From contig VWPU01014059.1 of assembly GCA_013398955.1 (NCBI GenBank), forward strand, positions 248,001 through 312,000: a stretch of DNA of 64,000 bases, given 5' to 3'. Of this stretch, positions 1-11,882 are shown piece by piece; within the stretch, counting starts at the first letter, position 1, and each line of letters opens with the position of its first letter. Below the pieces are notes generated by a model. The model was not told the DNA's origin. It worked only from the letters and a program-made list of their open reading frames with translations, and made no database searches. Made by a program: the position numbers and the translations under genes. Origin of the DNA: Callaeas wilsoni. Lineage: Eukaryota; Chordata; Aves; Passeriformes; Callaeidae.

Positions 1-469
1 CCAAAAAGGCAGAAAACATACTGAACTATAAAGATAAAGGATTTACTTTCTGTTTATTGAACTCTAACCAGGTAGTTCTTTGGTTCAGAGGAGAACTTTC
101 ATGAGTTTTGTCCCGTTTTTTTCAAAGCCTGAAAAATAGGTACTGTGGGCTGGTAGAAAATTAGTTTGAGTTTAAACTAAATTACTTCACTTTTGTGCAA
201 AAAGTTATGGGATGAGAAAAAGGAGAAATGGACATTCTTACCAAGATATTGTGAAGACATTCTGCTATTTGAAATGTCAGAAGCAATCCCAATAAAGACA
301 CCATAAAGTGAACTAAAGTGGTCCAGACAACATAAAGAGTGCAAAATATCACATAGATATCACTATCATACATAAGACAGAAGTTAAAGAGTGGACTATA
401 TGTGTTCTCTTTTCGGCATACTGAAATTGATGAGAAATTCTCTTTACTTACTATGCATGGTGTTCTGTA
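1..469. other. AT-rich non-coding DNA, nothing recognised
   Basis: No repeat family, RNA gene or plausible exon is recognised up to the first LTR. A 97-codon minus-strand frame (182-475) runs into the LTR boundary, is rich in hydrophobic residues as expected from AT-rich DNA, and resembles no family I know. Confidence 0.6.
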
Positions 470-1036
470 TGTCACAGTTTAAGATGACAAGGCAGCTAAA
501 CACCACACAGACTCTTGCTCACAACCCTCCTCGTAGAGGGATGAGGAGGGAATTGGAAAAAAAAGTAGAACTTGTGGGTTGAGATAAAGACAGTTTAATA
601 GGACAGAAATGGCAGGAAAAGTAATGATGATGCTAATAATAATAATAATGATACAAAATTTAGACTATACAGAGCCAGTGATGCACAATTTACTTTTATG
701 TGCTCACCACCTGCTGACTGATGCCCAGCCATCCCTTAGCCAACTTTCCCCTAGCTTTATATGCTAAGCATGACACCATATGGAATGGAGTATCCCTTTG
801 GCCAGCTTGGATCGGCTGTTCTCTCCATGTCCCCTCCCAAATTCTTGTGCTCCTCTAAGCTTACTCACTTGTGAGGTAGTATGAGAAGCTGAATAGACCT
901 TGACTTAGTGTAAACACTGATCAGCAACAACTAAAATATCAGTATGTTATGAACATTATTCGCATCCTAAATACAAAACAACCCTATACCAGCTACTTGG
1001 AACAAAATTAACTCTGTTCCAGATGAAACCAGGACA
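470..1036 (-). mobile_element. Solo LTR of an avian endogenous retrovirus (ERVL-like), minus orientation
   Basis: Read on the minus strand the element starts TGTCCTGGTTTCATCTGGAA and ends CTGTGACA, so it has the TG...CA ends of a retroviral LTR. The flanking pentamers are CTGTA (465-469) and GTGTA (1037-1041), a 5-bp target duplication with one mismatch. A minus-strand polyadenylation hexamer ATTAAA lies at 594-599 (TTTAAT on plus). A short (TAA)n run at 634-649 sits inside. The start sequence is one I associate with abundant bird LTRs; the ERVL-like assignment rests on that and on the 5-bp duplication. No gag, pol or env sequence adjoins it, so it is a solo LTR left by LTR-LTR recombination. 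A shortened relative lies at 10229-10624. Confidence 0.82.
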
Positions 1037-1138
1037 GTGTACCAAAAAAATGTGATTAGGAATTCTAGTGTTAAATTCCTTTAGTTAAAGGTGATGCTAA
1101 TGCTAAAAGTCTAATAAAAAGATATTTAGCAACATTTC

Positions 1139-1185
1139 TTATGCATGGGTTATCTGACATAATCCATCAGATAACCCATACATAA
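1139..1185. repeat. Strong inverted repeat (19-bp stem, 9-nt loop)
   Basis: Left arm 1139-1157 and right arm 1167-1185 are complementary at 18 of 19 positions; the one mismatch is C1144 against A1180. The core TGGGTTATCTGA / TCAGATAACCCA is perfect over 12 bp. The loop is 1158-1166. No known small RNA is recognised; it could form a cruciform or an RNA hairpin, or be the remains of a small hairpin-type transposon. Confidence 0.85.
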
Positions 1186-1509
1186 CTGTTATTCTGTGTG
1201 TTAAATAATCTGCCAGTACAACAACTGCCTTATTAAACAGGAATTAAATACAAGTCAGAGATACTTAGTTTGAGATGTTACTGTTAATATCAAACTTCTT
1301 CATGCTTTTCAATGGCTATGTGCAAGATATGATTGCAATATTCTTAAAATATTGCTGTTCAGTTTAATTTACTAGAATTCTACCTTAGGGTTCTTTGCCT
1401 CCTAAGCAGTGATCAGGGTAACAGGGCCACTGTGGGCTATGAACTGTCAGACAAGTTTTGTGAAGTTGTTTGTAAGAAACTATGAATTTCTGCTGAATAT
1501 TAACACATA
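1186..1509. other. AT-rich non-coding DNA between hairpin and CR1 tail
   Basis: No coding, RNA or repeat signal was recognised here. The last part may be further-decayed CR1 sequence, but I cannot align it. Confidence 0.5.
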
Positions 1510-1655
1510 CCACCAGGATGCACCATCCCTGGAAGCATTCAAGGCCTGATTGGATATGGCTTTGAACAACCTGGACTAGTGCTCATGTCAGGGGTGTTGG
1601 AATTAGATTATATTTAGGTCCCTCCCACCCCTAACCATTCAATGAATCCATGATT
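1510..1655 (+). mobile_element. CR1 LINE fragment, 3' end, plus strand
   Basis: The stretch CCATCCCTGGAAGCATTCAA, then a 'GGCCTGATTGGATATGGCTTTG' type segment, then 'CAACCTGG', the 'GTTGGAATTAGATTAT' segment and 'GGTCCCTCCCACCCCTAACC' follow in the order of the avian CR1 3' end. It finishes with ATTCAATGAATCCATGATT, a decayed form of the ATTCTATG octamer repeat that ends CR1 elements. Only about 150 bp of the 3' end is kept, as is usual for 5'-truncated CR1 insertions. It has no coding capacity. Confidence 0.9.
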
Positions 1656-4600
1656 TTATTAATACCTGTGGGGTATAAATGTGTCATCTTGGAAGTGTGT
1701 CTACAAAGAAATGGTGAAGCTGAGCTGCTCTGGCAGATGTATCACAAAAAAGGCTCATTAATAGCTTGAGGAGTCAACTGTATCTTGAAGGCAAATATTC
1801 TTTCTCATGGTATGAATCAGATATTGCATGTATCCTTTTGATATTAAATATATCTTTCCCATGCTTTCACAGTACTTAGTTCCATTTAAAGTTGTGCTTC
1901 ATATTGCAGGGGGAAAAAAAAAAAAGATTTATGCTCACACTATGAATTTAAATCCTCTTCTCCCCAAGTTTAGTGTCATTTTGGTGAATTCTGGAACAAG
2001 TCAGTACAATGCAGAGGAGAAATTTCATGTTTTCATGAAATTAAGGACCATTTGGGATTTAATTTTGCATGTCTCTTTACCATTTTTTATTTTAAATCTC
2101 TTAAAAGAAAGAACACATCTCTTTATACAACATTGATATATGTTGAATAAAAGCCTTATGGCCAATACAATTAAACAACTGAGCAATGCTTAGGCACTTT
2201 CAAAGTTAATTATTTATTCTTAAATGCTATTTATATTCAAATTTCTGATCTTATGCAATTGATAATTTTGTAGACATATAAATATTTTACTTATTTATAA
2301 AATTCCTTATGTAAGTATTGAAAGTTTTCAAGAGTTGATTCTTTCACAGTTGATCTAAATTCTGATGAGAATAATGCTGGCTTTAACAGAATTAAAAAAA
2401 ATCCCTTGGCTTAAATAGAAACTTGTCTGAATAAAAACAGGCTAAAAGTAAGGAAGCTGTAATTTGGCCTCAAATCAAAGAAACTTTCAGACATTTATTT
2501 TTAATCAGCCATCAGTCTTGGTGTTTTTTCCCTGAAAAACTGTGATTAATGTTAAATGTGAGTTAGTATAAGAATTTTAAATTAACGTTCAGCAGGAAAC
2601 AGTAGTAGAATATTGGAAAAACCTTCTGGAAAGAATTAACTTTCCTCTCTTCAGCAGTTCAAGGAGAATATTATATCTTAGTTCTGGAGAATTGTGTGGA
2701 CTACTTTTCTTTGAAGCAAAAACAGAGAAGGAAGGTTGTGGTTTTATGACAGGCTCACTTAAAACTGTGACCAAAAAAATTAAATTTAATGGCCATCGTT
2801 GATATTTTTTTATATCTAAAGGAAGCACAATATACACTCCTTTTTCACATTTTTGAGACATAGATATGTACTCAAAAAAAATATATACAGAAATATATTC
2901 ACATGTATACACACACATGCAGACAAATACATCTTTCACATATGGCTACGCACTGAGGAATGAAATAAAGAATATATGCTTATGAGAACTACCTCTGGGG
3001 TTTTCTTGAAAATGAAATATTTTCAGAAACCTGACATTGTTGGGATGGGGGGAGAGGGTTGAGCAAACGGTATAGAGAAAGAAGTGCTTGCTGACAGGTT
3101 GACAAAAGTACATGTAGCCTTTCCTTCTACAGGGAAGAGGTTAGACACTACGCCACCACAGCAGAACCTTGGGGTATTACACAGCTATCCGTTCGCAGCT
3201 CTCACAGTGATGAATGAGGTCTTAGCAGATGCCTTGCAGAGAACTGGCAAGACAGAGAAGCAGAAAGGATGAGATTACTCATATGTCTGCCCTTTTCCCC
3301 TCTCAGATTGGGTGAGGCAGGTGATTAAAAGATAAAGTCTTGGGTGATCTAATCAAAGCCATCTGCTCCCACTCTAGTCAAGTCAGAGAAATTCTCAGAA
3401 GCTCAAGGAACATGAAGAGTTGGTTTAATCAGAACTTAAACAGAAATATTATTGTAAAAGCACTCAGGGGCTCTGAGGACAATGCTCCTATTCATCGAGG
3501 GGTTCCAGATATATGGATATAACTTTCTTAACTGGTTCTCAGACTTCAAAATACCCTCAGTTACATTAAGCAAAATTAAGGATTCAATAAAACCTGATGG
3601 ATTTGAGCATGAGGGGGAAAAAAAATCCTAAACCTGTCACCAGATACTTACCTTAAGGGGAATGAGGCTTCTTTAAATTTCTTTTAAAGCATCGAATACT
3701 GGCTGAAACCATATGGAACATATCCATTTCTGTCTGGTGATGACAAGCCTCATTCAGAAGATTATTAACAATGGAATTAATAAATGCATCCTTAATTTGA
3801 TTTTTTTTCCTAATCTTTCATAATAAACAGGAGAAAAATTTCTAATAGAATATTCTGGCATCAGCAGCCTTTGCAATAACCAGGATGAAACACTTACAAA
3901 ATTAACTACTCCTTTTTAAGGGAATAAAAAGTAATTAATAAATACCCCCTAGCCCGAGGAAACTAAAAAGTTTACTCTGTGTACAGATCTGCTCCACAAA
4001 ACTGTGAAGCTCTAATTTGACTAACTTGTAAATGGGAAACGATGACCAGGTTTTTCAGTTGAAATTCCTGTTTTAGTCTGCTTGGGTTCATGCATGAATG
4101 ACAGTCAAGAGAGACATGGGCATTTCTGATGACCACAGTGAAAGGCTGCCTGGTGTTGCAGCAGAGGTTTGGCTGTCTTGAATCTATTTTTATTATATTG
4201 CCTTTTCAAAGGATTGCTAGTATGTCAGCCACACTCTTTCAATGAAATTCAGTAGTATTTTGAGATGCACAAAATTTTCATCATTGCATCCATTTACGGA
4301 GACAACATATATTCATTCTCCCTAATCTACCTCTAATTTTCTATGCAAATACTGCCAGGCTCACTCAAGGCCACAGGATTTAGTTACTCACTTGACTGAA
4401 AAGCATGTCAATGCAAATTCAGGCTGATAAACCAGCACACAAATCTCCAGGGCTTCAGCAAGTTATAATTCAACCACAGTATTAACAAAACAAGATAGCA
4501 ATTATGCAAGGAATCAGCTGAAAGGTTATTTTTAATTTTAAATTTCTGCCTCTGTACAGCTGGGTGTTGGAAGTAAAAAGCAAGACGAGGCACATGTCCC

Positions 4601-5044
4601 CATTGGGCAGGCCTTTGGAAACCAAGCAGCATACTGTACTGAGCATTACGCTGTGGACGTTTCACAGTAAATTTATCAGTGTTAGCCCTGAAAGCAAATG
4701 GTTTTCTGGTGTGGTGGAATGTTCTTTTTAATATTAGTATATCAAATATTTTTGGCTCTGACAGTGACAGCAAATTAGTGCTGACTGCATAAAGGCAGAG
4801 TTGTGTGCAAGCTTGGGGACATTACAAGGGCTCTTCTGATTGCCATAAGTCCTCACCTCCAGGACTGAATTCAGGCTTCACCATGAAGTCAGATCAGCTG
4901 TATTCTTAACTTTCTAATACTTCACCGTTTAATCACTCATATAATATCCTTGTAGCGGCTCTCTAAGAGACCTATTTACATTAAAGACTTGATTTTATGT
5001 ACTCCCATTTGTTCTTGGTAAACTTATTGTTCCTCCTTATTCAT
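1656..5044. other. Unassigned AT-rich DNA
   Basis: No gene or clear repeat is seen. A few adenine and thymine runs and a small CA/TA patch near 2875-2920 occur. Open frames at 1828-2136 (+), 2589-2939 (-), 3084-3272 (+), 3340-3522 (+) and 4408-4773 (-) are short, have no recognisable domain, and lie in AT-rich sequence where such frames arise by chance. Confidence 0.55.
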
Positions 5045-5740
5045 TAGCTGCTCGGCAATCTCCCACCACTTAGAGCTGGTACAGTTCCTGTGAAGCCATA
5101 GCCCCCATAGGAGGCTGTTCTGGAGCCTCTCTTAGTCTGTGAAGATGACAAGGCTGCTCTCAGGCCCCTGACAGTCCTGGCTGCCCCTGCCTGACCTCTC
5201 CTGGGGCTTCTGCATCCTGTCTACAACCCAGGACTCAATGTCAGCTTCCCAGGGCCATCAGCCCTTGTCCAGGAACAGCATGGCAGGGCTGCTCTGCAGC
5301 TCTCCACAGGCCTGCCCTGCCTGGCCATGGGCCCTGTCAAGCCAGGCTCATCTGAGGATCCACAACCCATCCTGTCCCTGGCCCACTTCCACCTCCATGG
5401 AGGTGCCCGATGCCCGAGGCTGGGCTGTCCCCGCTGGCCTAGCTGCTCTGCTCCTGGCTGAGACAATGGGGTGGGCCCTGGCTGTCAGTCCCTGCCCTGT
5501 TCCCTTGGAAAGAATCCCTACGAAGGCCCACATCCCTATGAGAGCTGGTGACATTTGCAGTGCCTTGAACACATGGCCAACATCTCTGTGAGACAATTGA
5601 GAAGAGGCAGGGAGTAAACTCAAACACTGGAAGTCAACTGATTGTACCCATGAATTGTCAGGATGTTCCATGTCCAAGTTTTGGTTCAAGGCAGCTAGTC
5701 CTGTTCCAAACATCCTAGTCTGGATGTTAGCCATACTCAT
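5045..5740. other. GC-rich, CpG-poor block of unknown origin
   Basis: Base composition switches abruptly from AT-rich to clearly GC-rich, most strongly at about 5140-5540, with many CCTG/CAGG and CCC runs. CpG is rare (about five in the block), so it is not an unmethylated CpG island. Overlapping open frames on both strands (for example 5238-5591 plus and 5348-5740 minus, 117 and 130 codons) reflect the absence of AT-rich stop codons rather than a gene: low-complexity Ala/Pro/Gly/Ser content and no domain. It could be an old inserted retroelement piece, a decayed processed copy of a gene, or a GC-rich minisatellite remnant. I cannot name the family. Confidence 0.5.
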
Positions 5741-8700
5741 CAGTTAGGGTGGTTCTACCTTTTTCTTAGGTAGAAGAGGACATAATAAAATTTATACTAG
5801 CTCAGCATGGTCACTCCGTACCTCAGGTCAGAGAAGAGTCCATGTCACACTTAATTTACTAGAATAAAGGCAGCCAAGATAAACTCTCTATTCATATTAC
5901 AGGCTTGATTCAGTTTCCTGGACATCCAGTTGCTGGGGTTTATTGGAAATAAATTGAGAAGTATCCAGCTGGAACCCCAGCAGCCACAAGGGAAAGTCTT
6001 AGGTAAACAATAGGTTTCCATCATATCAGTCAGTTCACATGAATGTCTTAGAGATCCTGCGGCATCGGAGATGTCACTTGTATGATAACAAATGTGCAAT
6101 TGAATCAAGACCCTTGTGCTTACACAAGCACAACACCACAGTAATAGACAGGTTGCTGCAATACAGAAGCTTTTAAAAAATGTGACAGGTAATTTTAGTT
6201 TGGAAAGGTGCATCACACAGCTGTAATTGTCATGGATTTACTTTGTAAAGTTCTAAAATCTTGGGACACAGTTTTGTAAATCATCACTTCTGTGTAACAC
6301 AAAGGAAGATATAATCACTGGAAATGTTTCATATAAGAAAGTTTTAAATTAAGAGGCTTTGAAGGTACATACTGTAACTAGTTTTCTGTTCTCCTGTTGG
6401 TCTGATTCAGCCCAGCCTATTTACATTATATGGCAGAACACATAAAAGTAGTTTTTGATTATGTGGAGTACAATTCAAAGCCTTTTGAAATCATTTGGAT
6501 ACTTTTCTTGATTTCTCAAGAGAATTAGATATGGATTGTGGCATTGAGCATCTCAAATATTCAGATGGGAGGTTTTGGTACACAGAAATAGTTGGGGTTT
6601 TTTTAACTGGACAGCTTTGACTGTCTCTATATTTTGTGTGAACTTCCATGGTCATGATTGCACATTTTAATTACTCTAAAAATGCCCAAAGCCAGAGGCA
6701 GACACTCCAAATTGCATAAAAATAAATGAATGAATAGCAGTAGTAATGTTCATTTCTTCTGGTGGATACACAGACTGGCCCACTCTTAATATGATCTGAA
6801 TGTGTAAACAATATATGTCTAAACTCTTAAGTAAGATGAAAATTAGCTTTCAGATTACAAAGCCTGGATTCAAAATGTTTTCATGAGTTTGACACAGCAG
6901 TCAAGTAAGCAAGAGGAGCAAAATAAGAAATGAGATATGAAAGACTATTAGCAGACCTGGAGTTACTGTCGCTAGACCTTCATCTGCATTAGGCTGGACA
7001 TTATTATACTATTCATAACTATCTTTCTTTGGGCTGTTTAGATAGTCTAGTAACAGGTGCTTTTACTATTTCCTTCATCTTTTTACAGATGGATTGACAG
7101 AATTTGAAGTTAAACTGGAATCACACCATTCCTGTAGGCTTAGCACTGGTCTTTTCTCTAGCTACCTAAGTGGTTTTGCTTTCCATATGGTTGCCATGCA
7201 AGTTTCTGAGTATTCAGAGCCAGAAGAAAAAAAAAATAAAAGGAAAAAACCCTTTTGAGAACATACTGCCCAACTGATCATAGATCAAAACATTTTGTAG
7301 TAAAGGCATTGCTTATTTCTCCTATTCCTTCTTCTTCCCTAACTCCAGCACTTTTCATGATCCTATGACTGAGGAGCTCATGACATTACATTTGTGACTG
7401 CTATATCATTTTATTGAAAAATTCATATTCTCTTTTATTCTTTTGAAGGGCAAAATATTAAAGTGATATCCCTCTTGTTTTTTGGTTTGGTTTGGTTTGT
7501 TTCCAAAGGGAAAATCAATGTGCCTCTTTCCTGTGTGTCTGACCAGCTGGCTACAACTTTCTTTTCCCTTCAGAAAATTCCACCTGGCAATTTCAAACAG
7601 AAATCCTGCAGCCTAAAGACAATTGCCATTGGGTCACAAGTGCAAACATCATGAGACTTCTTCCCTTTTCTCTTTGTTCATTCAATCTTTTTCTTTCTGT
7701 TTCCACAAAAATATTTTGCATTTTTTTAATCTCTCAAAAATAAACTATAAAATCCAAAACCTAAACCAAAATGATGGACAGAGAACAGGTTACTCATTTT
7801 TTGCCTGATCACACTATTCAGATGTGAGAGCAGCACTGATAAAGAATAGGGTAAGGAAATGGAGAATGTTTGTATTTAAGTTAAACCATACACCTAAAGG
7901 TTGTAACACTTAAAAATTCCAGCGCCAAGGTTCATAAAATGTAAAAGTATTCGTGCACTGTTAGATCTTGGCAGGGCTATGACAAAATAGTATAATCTTG
8001 TTTTCCATTTATTCTGGCTAGCTGACATTTTTGCCTCAGTCTGGCATGCAGTAATCATTAAGAGAGCCTGGTATTTCACAAAATTTGGTAAATGAATGAG
8101 GACTTTGGGGACTTTCTCCACTTTTTTTTTTTTTTTCCTGGGCATATAAAGCTGCTATCAAAAGTGACTGAGAAATTACATTTTCATGCACACAGCTACA
8201 CAAGATTTCTTTTGTCCTGTAATCACTATAGCTATTTTAAGTTCACACTGTGCACGTCTATATGAATTTATTCAGGCACAGTTTTGACATAGCACACGTG
8301 TGTACTAGTCTTAGAACAAGATTATGAGCTTTTGTGTATGGGCTTGAGGAGGATAATGGGAGTTAGGACTTGCCCTAACTTCTGTGTAGGAACTACCCAT
8401 TTGGTAGGACAGATAAACAGAGGCAAAGCCCTTCAGTTAGGTTACCCAGGAGAGTAGTGAGTATGTACAGATGGGACACCTAAAGGTCGGACCACTGAAA
8501 ATAACCTGCCTTCATGTGTCAACATCAGCATCCTGAAAGGACTGAGAAATTACCATCTAGACAGGATTTGAGTTCTTATGCTTTAACAGCATAAATCCCA
8601 GATTTAGCAGGGTTCTGGAATCCCTCTCCTATATGCACCATCTAACTCTAAAACTATCGATGTTTAGTTTTTGCCAGAAATATTCCAGTTGTCTAAAGCA

Positions 8701-8950
8701 CTATTTCTGTTTTTATGAAAAAGTATCTCTTTTGGAACAGGAATAGGTTACTTCTCCAACTCAGACCTCAGTATAGGCAAAATAGGTGTTTTTATCACAT
8801 AAGGCAAGGCTAGAGCAAGGCTAACTAATTCACAGAACATCAATTTCTATAGAGTTATTGTATCTACCACTGCTGGGAAAAAAGATAATACTTTCCCTTT
8901 CCTTCTCTTATTTCTTTGATACATTAGTACAGTGATTAGAGATACCACAC
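5741..8950. other. Unassigned AT-rich DNA
   Basis: No gene or repeat family is recognised. A homopolymer T run lies near 8122-8137 and a TTTGG-type patch near 7478-7500. Frames at 5851-6216 (-), 7463-7654 (+), 7623-7808 (+) and 7894-8145 (-) show no domain. Confidence 0.55.
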
Positions 8951-9300
8951 AAAAATTCACAGAGGCAGAAATTGACTGAGATTGGAAGACATCTCTGGAG
9001 ATTGTCTACGCAACCCATCTTACTCAAAGCAGGGTCAGCTACAGAACGTTTTTCAGGGCCATGTCAAGTTGAATTTTTAATATTGCCAAAGACATAACTT
9101 CTCAGATTGATTTGTACCAGTGTCTGACTCTTGCAGAAACAAACAAAAAGGTTGAAATAGCTGAAAAATAATTTTTCTAAATATTAACAATCCCAATTCT
9201 TTCAAACTTGCACCATATTTGGGCTGCTTCAGGTCCTCAGTCATCTTCACGGCCCTTGGCTGGAGTCTAGAATATTCTAAATGTAGAGTCTGACATAATT
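8951..9300 (-). mobile_element. Old CR1 LINE 3' fragment, minus strand
   Basis: On the plus strand the sequence runs through the landmarks of an antisense CR1 tail in order: a decayed ATCACAGAAT-like start, 'GATTGGAAGACATCTCTGGA', 'ACTCAAAGCAGGGTCAGCTA', 'TTTTCAGGGCCATGTCAAGT', a 'TTGTACCAGTGTCTGACTCT' segment, and finally 'CAGTCATCTTCACGGCCCTT' followed by GGCTGGAGTCT. These match the usual order in avian CR1 consensus sequences as I remember them. Divergence and small indels are heavy, so it is an old copy with no open frame. Exact ends are uncertain by some tens of bases. Confidence 0.78.
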
Positions 9301-10228
9301 TAAAAATATATAGAGATTTACAGGATCAAACTATTCCTCTATTGCCACACATTTATTTTATTGTAAATAATTTGAGCCTTGTGCAGCTCAACTGTTGTTT
9401 ATTGCTGAGTGAATTGCAGTATATTTCAGGATTTGGCCCCTTTGAAATTATTTTTTTTCAGCCAGAGAGCAAATAAAATAGTTCTGTGTGGTTGGATCTT
9501 CTCCTTTTGCCATGTTACAATGCAACTCAAGAGTACACAGCTGTGTGATAAGAGGTGCATTCTTCCCAGGTTTGAAAAGGAAGAGCTGTTTCTCAACAGA
9601 AGCCCAGATTTAATTGTGCTGACAGGGATTTTGTATCAAATGTTATACACATGTGCTTTCAAATGATGAAAAATGCTACAGGTTCTTCATGGACAAGATT
9701 TTACCTTCCTTACATATTGCTTGGAAAACTGCCCCTAAGACTACTGTAACATTAAATATTATTATGGAGGTTATGATCCAGCCACAGAGCTTTTAATTTG
9801 TCTATCCCTGGAATCATCCTAGACTGGCATCATTAACACATGTATGTTTACACAAATAAAGGCTTCATTAATTGTTAAGAATCGCACTGTCCTTTTGAGT
9901 GCTTTAGGCAAAATCTGTACTTAAGAACGGATATTCACTTTTGAGTGCTGAAGGTGCAAAAGCATTCAGCATTTTACTTCTCTCTACTAATTAATTTTCA
10001 CCCTGACAAAATAGGTATCACCTGGTGCCTGACTGCTCAGGTGGGCAGACACCTTTCCTCTTCTCAAAAAATAAAGTGAAATCACTTACCGAGAAAAAAT
10101 AAATTTCTAGAAGTTACTTTTAAACTAAATTAAATTCAGTGAGAAATTTGATATCAAGACTTCTGGAGAGTTCTAGAGAGAGAAGTCATCACTCAACAAA
10201 ATCATTATAGGGTCCCCTCACTCAAGAT
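9301..10228. other. Unassigned AT-rich DNA
   Basis: No gene is supported. An 85-codon plus frame at 9409-9666 has no recognisable domain. The first bases may still be decayed CR1. Confidence 0.5.
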
Positions 10229-10624
10229 TGTTCACCTGTTTACTTCAGCCCTAATCTGGAAGACACATTCTTCCACAACTTCTTTCTCCCTGCCCCACCT
10301 AGGAGAGGAGAAACAGAAAAAAAGTTAAAGCCATTGTTGAGATAAGAACAGTTTAACAATTGAAACATAATAAAATACACTGCTACTAAAACTACTAGTA
10401 ATAATAGTAATTAAAAGGGAGGTAGATAACCAAAAGAGAGAAAGAAGAAGAAAACTCAAGGAAAAAAAAAAATCAGTGATGCACAATAACATTGCTCATC
10501 AGCACTGCACATCAACAATTAAAATATAAGACTTATCAACATTATTCTCACACTGAATCCAAAACACAGCACTGTACCAGCTACCAGGATGAAAATTAAC
10601 TCTATCCCAGCTGAAACCAGGACA
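10229..10624 (-). mobile_element. Shortened LTR, same family as 470-1036, minus orientation
   Basis: The right part matches the first LTR closely: 'GTACCAGCTAC', 'AAAATTAACTCTATCCCAGC' and the terminal CTGAAACCAGGACA, which on the minus strand reads TGTCCTGGTTTCAG. The purine-rich left part also corresponds. The central region between the 'AGTGATGCACAAT' segment and the 'CATCAGCACTGC' segment is missing most of what the first copy carries, so this copy is internally deleted (about 396 against 567 bp). The polyadenylation hexamer equivalent is changed to GTTAAA on the minus strand (10352-10357). The flanks AAGAT and AGGTT agree at only three of five bases, so the left edge is approximate. Confidence 0.72.
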
Positions 10625-11882
10625 AGGTTGTCACATTCTTTTCTTAGATTCTCAGGTAAGAGTAGTCAAAGTGGTGCTAGATTATATCAAAGTGTATATT
10701 CATATATTTGGCAACAGGAAAATGTAGTGAACTTTGCAACTCATTTTATATAGGTCATAAAACAGTTCTCACAAGGTAACAGTCTGAGGTCACTACTGCC
10801 TTGGGCTGAAAGTGAAACTGTGACCTATGATACGTAATAAAATGCTCCATATTCCCTTATTACTGGGGTGAGTTCCTTTTATCTTCATTCCAACATTCTT
10901 TTTTTGGCCGTCATCAAACTTCTAAAATTTAAGGCATGGATCCTGAAAGTCTGGATTACTGTTGGATTAACACCTACTAGTATTAAGAGGAAAGACAAAA
11001 GATAGCTTTTATTCTGAAAGAAAAAAACAGAAATAAATAGAACTTACGTATTGGATTTGCACTGTCTTTCCGTGTTTCAACTCCAGGATCTGGCAGAGGG
11101 TGTTTTGGTTGTCACAAGTGGTTTTTTACCAGGTTACTTTCAGTGAGGAAGTTATATATTATCTATTTAAAAATCTAGAGGACGTATTCAAGCGAGGTAG
11201 AATAAAACACACGAAGGAAGGACTTTACAAACATTAGGAAAAATTATTCAATTATAGAAAGAAATCATGTTTATTAAGCAAGAACCCTTTACATGTGTAA
11301 AGCAAATCTACCTTTTGTTTGCTTATCTAGGTGCATTATGCATATGCTATAAAATTGTTCCCCCAGACCTGGATTCAAGTTCCTAATCATGAGCTATAGC
11401 GTTGTCCTTGTACTGCAGCTTTGTTGTTTGGGAAAATAGTGTTGGAGAAGAAGCTGTATATGTTTTTTGTTCTTGAAAATTATGATATTTGGGGAAAAAA
11501 AGGAAAAAGAGTCTAGGGAAGAGGCAGGTGAAAACATGATCCAAACCAAACAGACATAGGAAAATGACCCTAAAATTAAATGACCTTAAAATTAAAATGT
11601 TACATTTTTCATTCAGTTTAAATAACCTATGAACTGATTGAAATGACTCCATAGCAGACCAATGAGAAAGAAAATGTTCAATCTTCTCACCACAATAGAA
11701 ACATGGAACAATGAAATAATAGACCTTGTTATTTTTAATGTTCATGTCCCTTTTAAAATGTCTGTGCAGAGAAAAAGAAACACTGAAAATATCCAACAGC
11801 ATAGTTGAAGTTTACTTAGCCACAAAAGATAAAATGTACAGCGTAGTTTGGTACTTCTAGTATTTGTACTTAATTTATAATA
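10625..11882. other. Unassigned AT-rich DNA with the longest open frame of the window
   Basis: The minus-strand frame 11383-11802 (139 codons) is the longest in the window. Its product is rich in Phe, Leu, Lys and Asn, as random AT-rich sequence would give, and shows no signal peptide, membrane topology or domain I recognise. No neighbouring splice or promoter evidence supports it. I treat it as chance. Confidence 0.55.

Noticed and set aside
5238..5591. 117-codon plus frame and overlapping 130-codon minus frame in the GC-rich block
   Set aside because: Stop-free runs on both strands are a result of high GC; the products are low-complexity with no domain.
11383..11802. Longest open frame (139 codons, minus strand)
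   Set aside because: The product is a Phe/Leu/Lys/Asn-rich string without domain, signal or topology, as expected from AT-rich DNA; no promoter or splice context.
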